Shown: positions 16,940 to 24,072 of the stretch, in pieces
How the letters are laid out: the number at the start of each line of letters is the position of its first letter
Numbering within the stretch: position 1 is the stretch's first letter
Origin: Methylovirgula sp. 4M-Z18
GTDB taxonomy: Bacteria; Pseudomonadota; Alphaproteobacteria; Rhizobiales; Beijerinckiaceae
Assembly (NCBI RefSeq): GCF_037890675.1
Contig: NZ_CP149574.1
Span: 4,688,874-4,752,873 of the forward strand
DNA length: 64,000 nucleotides
Direction: 5' to 3'
Notes under the pieces: generated by a model
The model's input: the letters and a program-made list of their open reading frames with translations, nothing else
Database searches by the model: none
What the model was told of the DNA's origin: nothing
Translations under genes and position numbers: made by a program

Positions 16940-16958
16940 TATACCCCATGTGGGTATA
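16940..16958. promoter_or_regulatory. CsoR-type operator between csoR and copA
   Basis: TATACCCCATGTGGGTATA is a palindrome with 7-bp arms (TATACCC/GGGTATA), matching the A/T-flanked C-run/G-run design of CsoR boxes. A half-site GATATACCCC follows at about 16972-16981. Its location between the divergent csoR and copA starts fits joint control by copper. Confidence 0.75.
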
Positions 16959-17017
16959 TAAGCCAAGCCGTGATATACCCCTATCCAGTATAAAGATTGC
17001 TCCTCCAGGAATCGACC

Positions 17018-19396
17018 ATGTCCGAAGCCTCGGCTCACCACGTTCATCACCATGGCGCGCATCACGGCGGCTCTTGCTGCAGCCAGCACGGTCATCAACA
17101 TGGTCAAACGCCATCGGCGGACACTGTGAAGGACCCGATCTGCGGCATGCAGGTCGACCCGGCCCAGACGAAGCACAAAACGAGCCATGCAGGGGAAACC
17201 TTTTATTTCTGCAGTGCCGGCTGCAAAGCCAAATTCGAGGCAGATCCTGTCCGTTATCTCCAACCAGCGGCGGCAAAGCCCGTGGCGGAACAGCCGGCCG
17301 GTACGATCTACACCTGCCCCATGCACCCGGAAATCGAGCAGGTCGGCCCCGGAACCTGCCCGCTCTGCGGCATGGCGCTCGAGCCGCTCATGCCGACGGC
17401 GGAGGCTGAGGACACGAGCGAACTCGACGATTTCAAGCGCCGGTTCTGGTGGTGCCTGCCGCTCAGCGCCGCCGTCTTCATCTTGGCGATGGCGGGGGAT
17501 CGGATCGGCCTGGTGACGCCGCAAGCCCAATCTTGGATCGAGCTCGCTTTGGCGACGCCGGTGGTTTTATGGGGCGGCTGGCCGTTCTTCGTCCGTCTCG
17601 TTCAGTCACTCGCCAATCGCAGCCCGAATATGTGGACCTTGATTGGCCTTGGTGTGGCGATCGCCTACGGCTACAGCGTCGCGGCGACACTTGTGCCGCA
17701 ATGGTTTCCGGCTGCCTTCGTCGTCGACGGCCGCGTCGCCGTCTATTTCGAAGCCGCCGCCGTGATCGTTTCGCTCACGTTGCTGGGCCAGGTGCTGGAA
17801 TTGCGCGCCCGCGCGCAAACCTCGGCCGCGATCCGTGCGCTCTTGCAGCTTGCGCCGAAAACCGCACGGCGCCTGCATGACGATGGCACCGAGGCGGACG
17901 TGCTGCTCGACGACGTGCTCGAAGGCGATCGCCTGCGTATTCGCCCGGGTGAAAAAGTGCCTGTCGACGGCCTCGTTCTCGACGGCGCCAGCGCTGTCGA
18001 CGAATCCATGCTGACCGGCGAGCCGCTGCCCGTGACCAAACAGTCGGGCGACCGCGTGATCGGCGCCACGCTGAACACGACGGGCAGCTTGATCATCCGC
18101 GCGGAAAAAGTCGGCGCGCAAACCATGCTGGCGCAGATCGTGCAGATGGTGGCGCAGGCGCAGCGCTCGCGCGCGCCGATGCAGCGGATGGCCGATGCAA
18201 TCGCGGGACGGTTCGTCCTCGCCGTGGTCGCCGTCGCCATCGCCGCGTTTTTCCTCTGGGGCTGGTTCGGGCCGGAACCGAGCTGGGTCTACGGGCTGAT
18301 CAACGCGTTGTCGGTGCTCATCATCGCCTGCCCCTGCGCGCTCGGCCTCGCGACGCCCATGTCGATCATGGTGGCGATGGGAAAGGGTGCGCATTCGGGC
18401 ATTCTTTTCCGGGATGCCGCCGCAATCGAAACGATGCGCACCATCGATACGCTGGTCGTCGACAAGACCGGAACGCTCACCGAAGGCAAGCCGCGTTTTG
18501 AAACCGTCGCACCGGCCAACGGATTTGCGGCGGAAGAGGTGCTGCAATTGGCCGCGAGTCTTGACCAGGCCGCCGAACATCCGCTCGCGCAAGCCATTAT
18601 CGCAGAAGCGCGGCAGCGCAATCTGACGCTCGATCAGCCCGCGGCTTTCGAGAGCCTGACCGGCATCGGGGCGAAAGGGTCGGTGCGTGGCCGGCATGTG
18701 CTGATCGGCAATGCGACCTTGATGGAACAGGTGCAGGTAGATGTGGCGCCGCTGCGCGACACAGCCGAGACCTTGCGCCAGCAGGGCGCGAGCGTCATGC
18801 ATGTTGCCGTCGACGGAAAATTGGCCGGCCTCATCGCCGTGTCCGATCCGATCAAGGCCTCGACGCCTGAGGCGGTGCACGCCTTGCGGGCAGCCGGCCT
18901 GCGCCTGATCATGGCGACAGGCGACAGCTTCACGACGGCTCGCGCTGTCGCTGCCAAGCTCGGCCTGGACGATGTGATCGGCGAGGTCAAGCCGGCCGAC
19001 AAGCTCGCCCTTGTCGCCAAGCTGCAAGGGCAGGGGCATAGAGTGGCGATGGCGGGCGATGGCATCAACGATGCGCCGGCGCTGGCGCGCGCGGATATCG
19101 GCATTGCCATGGGCACCGGCACCGATGTCGCGATGAACAACGGCCATGTCACGCTGGTCAAGGGTGACTTGCGCGGCATTCTCGCCGCGCGCGTTCTGTC
19201 GCAGCAGACGGTCGGCAATATGCGCCAGAATCTCGCCTTCGCCCTCGTCTACAATGCGCTCGGCATCCCGATCGCCGCCGGAATTCTCTATCCCTTCACC
19301 GGCCACCTGCTCTCGCCGATGATCGCCGCGCTCGCCATGAGCTTTAGCTCCGTCTCCGTGATCGGCAATGCGCTGCGACTGCGCGCGCAGCGCTAG
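17018..19396 (+). CDS. copA: Copper-translocating P1B-type ATPase with YHS and metal-binding N-terminus
   Basis: A 792-residue inner-membrane pump that exports Cu(I) with ATP hydrolysis. The N-terminus is His-rich, followed by a YHS domain ([11 protein letters not shown] with [10 protein letters not shown]) and a short cysteine domain ([22 protein letters not shown]). There is no standard HMA GMTCxxC domain. The transmembrane metal site is the CPC motif at 438-440, the actuator loop holds LTGEPLPV, the phosphorylated aspartate is Asp482 in DKTGTLTEG, the nucleotide domain has the HPLAQAI histidine-proline motif, and [10 protein letters not shown] closes the P domain. ATG 17018 has CAGGA seven bases upstream. 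Control by the CsoR box is expected. Confidence 0.93.
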   Translation: MSEASAHHVHHHGAHHGGSCCSQHGHQHGQTPSADTVKDPICGMQVDPAQTKHKTSHAGETFYFCSAGCKAKFEADPVRYLQPAAAKPVAEQPAGTIYTCPMHPEIEQVGPGTCPLCGMALEPLMPTAEAEDTSELDDFKRRFWWCLPLSAAVFILAMAGDRIGLVTPQAQSWIELALATPVVLWGGWPFFVRLVQSLANRSPNMWTLIGLGVAIAYGYSVAATLVPQWFPAAFVVDGRVAVYFEAAAVIVSLTLLGQVLELRARAQTSAAIRALLQLAPKTARRLHDDGTEADVLLDDVLEGDRLRIRPGEKVPVDGLVLDGASAVDESMLTGEPLPVTKQSGDRVIGATLNTTGSLIIRAEKVGAQTMLAQIVQMVAQAQRSRAPMQRMADAIAGRFVLAVVAVAIAAFFLWGWFGPEPSWVYGLINALSVLIIACPCALGLATPMSIMVAMGKGAHSGILFRDAAAIETMRTIDTLVVDKTGTLTEGKPRFETVAPANGFAAEEVLQLAASLDQAAEHPLAQAIIAEARQRNLTLDQPAAFESLTGIGAKGSVRGRHVLIGNATLMEQVQVDVAPLRDTAETLRQQGASVMHVAVDGKLAGLIAVSDPIKASTPEAVHALRAAGLRLIMATGDSFTTARAVAAKLGLDDVIGEVKPADKLALVAKLQGQGHRVAMAGDGINDAPALARADIGIAMGTGTDVAMNNGHVTLVKGDLRGILAARVLSQQTVGNMRQNLAFALVYNALGIPIAAGILYPFTGHLLSPMIAALAMSFSSVSVIGNALRLRAQR

Positions 19397-19460
19397 CCAT
19401 CGGCCTAATTGAGACCATGCTGCTTTTATCAGGAAGCATACCGGGAAGTGTGTGTGCCGA

Positions 19461-19484
19461 ACCGCGAACACAAGGGTTCGCGGT
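19461..19484. terminator. Bidirectional hairpin between convergent copA and mgtC
   Basis: Arms ACCGCGAAC (19461-19469) and GTTCGCGGT (19476-19484) with a six-base loop sit in the 113-bp gap between two convergent genes. There is no clear U-run, so it may be a weak or Rho-assisted terminator, or a degraded dispersed palindrome. Confidence 0.4.
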
Positions 19485-19509
19485 CCGATAAGATCGCAGT
19501 CAGCTCGGC

Positions 19510-20232
19510 TCAATTCTTGACATGCATCTCCCACGTCGCGTGGGAAATGCCGTGTACCTTCTCAAGATGGTTGAGCACGGCGTCGAGCTCTTCCGGATTG
19601 ATCGAGGTGCTGACGAGCGAGGCAACGACCTCCACCGTCTGATCGTTCTCGGATGGATCTTCCGTTTCGACCGAGGCGACCGGGTAGTGAGCGCGCTCGA
19701 GATGGTCCACCAAAGATTCTCGCACTTGCGCGACCGAGTCGGCCGCGACCGTGAGGCGCACTTCGTAATTGGCCTCGGTCGCGCGTTCGTCGAACGGAAT
19801 GCGGTTGATCGCATTGACGAGCGGACGCAGCAATGTGTTGCCGGAGATGATGAGAACCGTGAGCAGGGCGGCCTCGGCGAGGTAGCCCGATCCGGCGCAC
19901 CCGCCGACTGCGGCCGAGCACCACAATGTCGCGGCGGTGTTGAGACCGCGAACGTTGAAACCTTCCTTCATGATGGCGCCGGCACCGAGGAAGCCGATGC
20001 CCGAGACCACATAGGCGAGCACCCGCACGCCGCCGTCGACACCGGCCATTCGGACGGCCAGATCGACGAAGGCCGCCGCACCCAGGGCGACGAGGACATT
20101 CGTCCGCAAACCCGCCGAACGCTGCCGGTATTGCCGCTCCGCGCCGATCAACGTGCCGAGTGCCAAGGCCGCGAGCAGACAGACGGTCGTGTTGGCGAAA
20201 TCGACCAAGTTGAACGTGTCGGCAATTCTCAT
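19510..20232 (-). CDS. mgtC: MgtC/SapB family protein
   Basis: A 240-residue inner-membrane protein. The N-terminal MgtC domain has about five membrane spans with the signatures ALGTLIGAERQYRQRSAGLRT, GIGFLGAGAIMKEGFNVRGLNTAAT and WCSAAVGGCAGSGY, and a C-terminal cytoplasmic ACT-like domain (from about residue 150) includes YEVRLTVAADSVAQVRESLV. In other bacteria MgtC supports growth at low magnesium or in host cells and can modulate the F1F0 ATPase. The ATG at 20232 was chosen over an upstream in-frame extension because it starts the hydrophobic domain at the usual distance. A hairpin 29 bases upstream could mark a regulatory leader. Confidence 0.88.
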   Translation of the reverse strand: MRIADTFNLVDFANTTVCLLAALALGTLIGAERQYRQRSAGLRTNVLVALGAAAFVDLAVRMAGVDGGVRVLAYVVSGIGFLGAGAIMKEGFNVRGLNTAATLWCSAAVGGCAGSGYLAEAALLTVLIISGNTLLRPLVNAINRIPFDERATEANYEVRLTVAADSVAQVRESLVDHLERAHYPVASVETEDPSENDQTVEVVASLVSTSINPEELDAVLNHLEKVHGISHATWEMHVKN

Positions 20233-20260
20233 CGGCGTCACTCGGCAATCGGGATGACAT

Positions 20261-20296
20261 GAAGCGGGCAGGGACCGGCTGGCCGTAGCCCGCTTC
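20261..20296 (-). promoter_or_regulatory. Hairpin in the mgtC 5' region
   Basis: Perfect 9-bp arms GAAGCGGGC and GCCCGCTTC (20261-20269, 20288-20296) with an 18-base GC-rich loop, 29 bases upstream of the mgtC start. mgtC genes in enterobacteria have magnesium- and peptide-responsive leaders, but no known riboswitch consensus was recognised here. Confidence 0.35.
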
Positions 20297-20382
20297 TTTG
20301 TCACAGTCCATCGGAATGTCGCCGAGAGCGGAGCCCTCGCGGAAACCCGCTTAGAGCGTGTTGTTTTTTGGCGGCATCGCAC

Positions 20383-20456
20383 AGGACCGCGACCGTCCCG
20401 GTCGCATGGGGCCGCAACACAGAAGATTGCAGTGCGACCGGGACGGTCGCGGTCCT
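20383..20456. repeat. 24-bp perfect inverted repeat (REP-like)
   Basis: The arms at 20383-20406 and 20433-20456 are exact complements beginning AGGACCGCGACCGTCCCGGT and separated by 26 bases. The end sequence GGACCGCG..CGTCCCG is the same design as the ends of the 130-bp repeats at 7371-7500 and 8222-8351, marking one REP-like family. It lies in the 341-bp region between the divergent mgtC and DUF4105 genes. The rest of that region holds only a small imperfect palindrome at 20508-20530. Confidence 0.7.
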
Positions 20457-20573
20457 TTAAGTCGCAGTGGGTCTCCCGGACATCATCGCTGTGCTTTCAT
20501 CTCAAAGTCCGCATGCTCTAGCATCGCGGATATTTCCACGTTAGGCTTCGGCGTGGCTGCCAATTTCTCCCGT

Positions 20574-21590
20574 ATGACACTTGCGTTTGCCTCGGCCCTG
20601 ATGACGGGTGTGGCGGTGCTCGTCCTCCTCGCCAGTGCGGTCTGGGGCGCCCTGGCGCTCTGGTATTGTCTTGAGCCGCGCCCCTACGCAAACGGCATTG
20701 CCGCGCTGCTATGGCCGATTTTCTGCCTCGTCCTGCTCGTCAGCTATTGGCGTGGCTGGCGCTTGCGCGCGGCCTTGGCCTATGCGCTCGGCATGGCGCT
20801 GCTGCTGCTGTGGTGGGGAACAATCGTGCCGTCCAACGCCCGCGATTGGACGCCGGATGTCGCGCGCAATCTGCACGGGGACCTGGAGGGTGATAGTCTC
20901 ACCCTCACCAACCTGCGCAATTTCGATTGGCGCAGCGAGACCGACTTCACGCCCCATTGGGAGACACGCCGCTACGATCTTTCCAAGTTGCAGTCGGTCG
21001 ATCTCATCGCTGACTATTGGATGGGCGAGGCGATCGCCCATATCCTGGTGAGTTATGGGTTCTCCGACGGGCAATATCTCGTCTGGTCGACCGAAGTGCG
21101 CAAGCACGAAGGGCAAAGCTTCTCCGTCGTCGCCGGCTTCTTCAAACAAAGCGAGCTGGTCATTCTCGCCGGCGACGAGCGGGACTTCCTGCGCCTGCGC
21201 ACCAACGTCCGCAAAGAAGACTTGCGCATCTATCGGGTCATGCTGCCGGTGGCCATCGCCCGTGCCGTGTTGCTCCACTATGTCGATGAGGCCAATAAGC
21301 TCGCCATACATCCGCGCTGGTACAATACGCTCACCACCAATTGCACGACCGTGGTGTTCGACGTGACGCGTATGGTCGAAACGGGCATTCCCCTCGATTG
21401 GCGCGTCTTGTTCAGTGGTTACTTCCCCAATTACGCCTACGACCATCAGGCGCTCGATCAATCGCTGCCGTTCGATATTCTGCTGGAGAAAGCGAAGTTC
21501 TCGCAACGCGGCCAAGCGGCGGATTCTTTGCCGTCGGCGGAATTTTCCCGCGCCATCCGTGCCGGCGTACCCGGCATTCCCCAAAACTGA
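20574..21590 (+). CDS. DUF4105 (Lnb N-terminal periplasmic domain-like) membrane protein
   Basis: A protein of about 338 residues with three hydrophobic spans at its N-terminus (ALMTGVAVLVLLASAVWGAL, IAALLWPIFCLVLLVSYW, ALAYALGMALLLLWWG) followed by a large domain presumably in the periplasm. That domain has the DUF4105 hallmarks: NFDWRSETDFTPHWETRRYDL, HILVSYGFSDGQYLVWSTEVR and the NCTT motif in YNTLTTNCTTVVFD. Members have been likened to papain-like or outer-membrane-associated hydrolases, but no activity is established. The start is uncertain; ATG 20574 places the first span directly at the N-terminus. A GC hairpin with a short T-run follows the stop. Confidence 0.75.
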   Translation: MTLAFASALMTGVAVLVLLASAVWGALALWYCLEPRPYANGIAALLWPIFCLVLLVSYWRGWRLRAALAYALGMALLLLWWGTIVPSNARDWTPDVARNLHGDLEGDSLTLTNLRNFDWRSETDFTPHWETRRYDLSKLQSVDLIADYWMGEAIAHILVSYGFSDGQYLVWSTEVRKHEGQSFSVVAGFFKQSELVILAGDERDFLRLRTNVRKEDLRIYRVMLPVAIARAVLLHYVDEANKLAIHPRWYNTLTTNCTTVVFDVTRMVETGIPLDWRVLFSGYFPNYAYDHQALDQSLPFDILLEKAKFSQRGQAADSLPSAEFSRAIRAGVPGIPQN

Positions 21591-21605
21591 GATTTTGTGC
21601 CTTGC

Positions 21606-21640
21606 ATAAAGAAGACCGGCAACCCGGCCGGTCCTTACGC
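21606..21640. terminator. Bidirectional intrinsic terminator
   Basis: Arms GACCGGC (21614-21620) and GCCGGTC (21627-21633) with a six-base loop. On the minus strand the stem is followed by TTCTTT, and on the plus strand by CCTTA. It lies between the convergent DUF4105 gene and the 32-codon membrane ORF, serving mainly the latter. A second short hairpin (CCGGGA/TCCCGG, about 21650-21666) lies closer to that ORF. Confidence 0.6.
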
Positions 21641-21678
21641 AGAAGGGCCCGGGAGACACATTCCCGGCGAAAGGATTA

Positions 21679-21777
21679 TCACTTCGTGACACGCACCGCG
21701 CGGTTCATGTACCAGGCCAGTGCCAAAAAATTGCATCCGGCAACAATTGCTAAACTGAGTTCGATCGCATGAAACAT
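21679..21777 (-). CDS. Small single-span membrane protein (32 aa)
   Basis: An unannotated-size ORF beginning MFHAIELSLAIVAGCNFLAL and ending with a basic tail MNRAVRVTK. One hydrophobic helix spans about residues 6-24, and the positive C-terminus would place that end in the cytoplasm. A GAGG Shine-Dalgarno lies eight bases before the ATG, and two hairpins, one with a T-run, follow the stop, so the three parts of a real gene are present. The function is unknown; similar-sized proteins often tune transporters or respiratory complexes. No neighbour on the same strand gives a clue. Confidence 0.6.
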   Translation of the reverse strand: MFHAIELSLAIVAGCNFLALAWYMNRAVRVTK

Positions 21778-22047
21778 CGCTGACCTCACGATCTCCCGCC
21801 ATTGAAATAGCAGCGGGATGAGTAATCCTAGGCTTCAAGGCGAAAACGGTCAATATGTGAACGCTTATACGTATACGAGCGACCGTGGCTCGGTCTGAAA
21901 TGCAAGAAGCGCCAGTGAAAAAGGCCAAAGCCCGATTGCGCGGAAGCCTGCGATTTGCCGGCGCGAGCCATCGCTATCTCCTTGTTGGCCGCCACGCCGA
22001 CCTATATAGCTTGCTTTCATTGGATAACTCAGCCCGCAGGATCGCGC

Positions 22048-22317
22048 ATGAATCCCGAACTCGAAAGCTTGCTGCTCGAACATTTCAAGAGTTTCAAGGC
22101 GAGCCAGGACCTGATCGAGCGCAAGCTCGACGAACTCGGCCACCGCATCCGCAGCTTGGAAACGGCTTTCGAGAAATCGCAAGAGGAGCCGCATATTGCC
22201 GCGGGCGACGGCGCCCATCCGGATCATCGGCCGGACGCAAAGGCGATCCTGCCCTCGCAGTCCGAACATATCCTGGCCCAGGCCGGGATCGGAACGGTCC
22301 CGGGCCATCGCGATTGA
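22048..22317 (+). CDS. Small hypothetical coiled-coil protein (89 aa)
   Basis: A soluble, acidic protein whose first half (MNPELESLLLEHFKSFKASQ to about residue 45) is a heptad-like helix rich in Leu, Glu and Lys, consistent with a short coiled coil. The second half is low-complexity and His/Asp-containing. The start is set by AGGA six bases before ATG 22048; the longer in-frame start at 21955 lacks support. It lies just upstream of the aroG control region. The 270 bases before it (21778-22047) hold only a small TATACGTATA palindrome. No family is recognised. Confidence 0.55.
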   Translation: MNPELESLLLEHFKSFKASQDLIERKLDELGHRIRSLETAFEKSQEEPHIAAGDGAHPDHRPDAKAILPSQSEHILAQAGIGTVPGHRD

Positions 22318-22333
22318 TTTAGCCGGCGGAGGG

Positions 22334-22362
22334 GTGACAAGCCAGCCGCTTTGCGCTAGATA
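22334..22362 (+). promoter_or_regulatory. Predicted sigma-70 promoter of the aroG leader
   Basis: A -35 GTGACA (22334-22339) and a -10 TAGATA (22357-22362) are separated by exactly 17 bases. The expected start of transcription, about seven bases past the -10, falls on the A of the leader-peptide ATG at 22369, predicting a leaderless transcript. This is the same arrangement reported for the Sinorhizobium meliloti trpL leader. Confidence 0.6.
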
Positions 22363-22368
22363 GGCGTG

Positions 22369-22452
22369 ATGATCCACACCGCCGCCAGCACCTTTTTCTG
22401 GTTTTATGCTTATCCCAAGCCGCTGGCGGAGGGAGGATGGCGCACGATCTGA
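22369..22452 (+). CDS. Aromatic amino-acid leader peptide of aroG (attenuator, 27 aa)
   Basis: A 27-codon ORF whose codons 8-15 read TFFWFYAY: three Phe, one Trp and two Tyr codons among eight, with a further Trp at codon 24. It sits just upstream of an intrinsic terminator and the DAHP synthase gene, the first enzyme of aromatic biosynthesis, whose products are exactly these three amino acids. Stalling on the aromatic codons would free CTGGCGG (22423-22429) to pair with CCGCCGG (22479-22485) and block the terminator; translation to the stop at 22450-22452 would cover it. There is no good Shine-Dalgarno, consistent with leaderless translation. Confidence 0.85.
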   Translation: MIHTAASTFFWFYAYPKPLAEGGWRTI

Positions 22453-22476
22453 AACGGATCAAACGTTAAACCCACC

Positions 22477-22501
22477 AACCGCCGGTTCCGGCGGTTTTTT
22501 T
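22477..22501 (+). terminator. Attenuator terminator of aroG
   Basis: AACCGCC (22477-22483) pairs with GGCGGTT (22490-22496), extendable by GG/CC, and is followed by seven T residues (22495-22501). Its ascending arm also complements 22423-22429 in the leader ORF, giving mutually exclusive terminator and antiterminator folds. Confidence 0.85.
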
Positions 22502-22538
22502 ATGCCGCCGGTCCCGCTCAACGCCAAGGACCTGCCCC

Positions 22539-23639
22539 GTGCCTATCTCAACCGACGACCTTCGCATCCGCGACATTCACGAGCTCAGCCCGCCCGACGC
22601 CATCATGCGCGAAATCGCCCGCACCGATGCGGCGAGCGGTACGGTGGCAGACGCCCGCCGCGCCGTGCACCGCATTCTGCATGGCGAGGACGACCGCCTG
22701 ATCGTCGTGATCGGCCCCTGTTCGATCCACGATCCCAAGGCCGCGATGGACTATGCCCATCGCCTGCGGGCGCAGCGCGACCGGTTGGGCAACGAGCTTG
22801 AAATCGTCATGCGGGTCTATTTCGAGAAGCCGCGCACCACGGTGGGGTGGAAGGGGCTGATCAACGATCCCGATCTCGACGAGACCTTCGCGATCGACAA
22901 GGGCCTGCGCATCGCACGCCGCCTTTTGCGCGACATCAACGAGCTCGGCCTGCCGGCCGGCTGCGAATTCCTTGATATGATTACGCCGCAATATATCGCC
23001 GACCTTGTCGGTTGGGGTGCCATCGGGGCGCGCACCACCGAGAGCCAGGTGCACCGCGAACTCGCCTCCGGCCTCTCCTGCCCGGTCGGGTTCAAGAACG
23101 GCACCGACGGCAACGTGCGCATCGCCATCGACGCCATCCGTGCCGCCTCGCAGCCGCACCATTTCATGGCTGTGACCAAGCACGGCCATGTCGGCATTGC
23201 GGCGACCAGCGGCAATGAAGATTGCCACATCATCCTGCGCGGCGGCCATACGCCCAATTACAGTGCCACCCATGTGGATGCCGCCTGCACCGAACTCGCC
23301 AAGGCTAATCTGCGGCCGCAGGTTATGATCGATGCGAGCCATGCCAACAGTTCGAAAAAGCCGGAAAACCAACCGCTCGTCATCGCCGACGTGGCGCGGC
23401 AGATCGAGGCGGGCGATGCGCGCATCACTGGCGTCATGGTCGAGAGCAATCTTGTCGCGGGACGGCAGGATCTCATGCCCGGCAAGCCGCTCGTCTACGG
23501 CCAGAGCATCACGGACGGCTGCATCGATTGGGACACGTCGGTCTCGGTGCTGGAGCGCTTGGCGCAGGCCGTCGCGATCCGGCGCGAAAAAAATCGCGCC
23601 GCTGTCGAAATGCCCGTTCTTCAAACGTCACCTGTTTGA
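22539..23639 (+). CDS. aroG: 3-deoxy-7-phosphoheptulonate (DAHP) synthase, class I
   Basis: A 366-residue class I DAHP synthase that condenses phosphoenolpyruvate with erythrose 4-phosphate, committing carbon to the shikimate pathway. Family motifs are VIGPCSIHDPKAAMDYA, MRVYFEKPRTTVGWKGLIND, the metal-binding Cys in GPCS, GARTTESQVHRELASGL, and MIDASHANSSKKPENQ. The start is GTG 22539 with AAGGA eight bases upstream; no ATG fits. Which of Phe, Tyr or Trp feeds back on the enzyme cannot be read by eye. Transcription is predicted to be controlled by the upstream leader-peptide attenuator. Confidence 0.95.
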   Translation: MPISTDDLRIRDIHELSPPDAIMREIARTDAASGTVADARRAVHRILHGEDDRLIVVIGPCSIHDPKAAMDYAHRLRAQRDRLGNELEIVMRVYFEKPRTTVGWKGLINDPDLDETFAIDKGLRIARRLLRDINELGLPAGCEFLDMITPQYIADLVGWGAIGARTTESQVHRELASGLSCPVGFKNGTDGNVRIAIDAIRAASQPHHFMAVTKHGHVGIAATSGNEDCHIILRGGHTPNYSATHVDAACTELAKANLRPQVMIDASHANSSKKPENQPLVIADVARQIEAGDARITGVMVESNLVAGRQDLMPGKPLVYGQSITDGCIDWDTSVSVLERLAQAVAIRREKNRAAVEMPVLQTSPV

Positions 23640-23684
23640 GAGCATGATGGCATCCGGCCCTCACGCTCGTAACAGGAGAGACAA

Positions 23685-24035
23685 ATGCAACATTTGCTGA
23701 TGATCTACGGCGACGAGTCCAAGATGCTGGCGAACCCGCCGGAGGCGGTGGCGGAAATAACGGCGGCTTACGCCGCCTATACCGAGGCGCTGCAAAAGGC
23801 CGGCGTATGGGTGGGCGGCAACCGCCTGCGCCCGACGTCGACCGGTACCGTCGTGCGGGCGCCGAACGGCACGGCGAGCGTGCTCAACGGTCCTTATGCC
23901 GAAACCAAGGAGCAGCTCGGCGGTTATTATCTGATCGACGTGCCGGATCTGGACGCGGCACTGTCCTGGGCCAGCAAATGTCCCGGCGCGAAATACGGCA
24001 CGATGGAAGTACGCCCGATCTGGCCGGTCTACTGA
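23685..24035 (+). CDS. YCII/DGPF domain protein
   Basis: A 116-residue single-domain protein of the YCII-related, DGPF type. The opening MQHLLMIYGDESKMLANPPE, the NGPYAETKEQLGGYYLIDV segment (equivalent of the DGPF loop) and the C-terminal GTMEVRPIWPVY are family hallmarks. These proteins form ferredoxin-like dimers and are nearly always encoded beside an ECF42 sigma factor, as here with a gap of 37 bases. The role is not settled; a ligand-binding or co-regulatory function has been suggested. It is preceded by an AGGAGAGAC ribosome-binding site. Confidence 0.85.
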   Translation: MQHLLMIYGDESKMLANPPEAVAEITAAYAAYTEALQKAGVWVGGNRLRPTSTGTVVRAPNGTASVLNGPYAETKEQLGGYYLIDVPDLDAALSWASKCPGAKYGTMEVRPIWPVY

Positions 24036-24072
24036 ACGTACCCTCGCCGACAGGCCACGCTTCTGAGGCAGC

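Noticed and set aside
20233-20573. A known Mg2+ or Mn2+ riboswitch before mgtC
   Set aside because: No M-box or yybP-ykoY consensus was recognised; only a simple hairpin is claimed.
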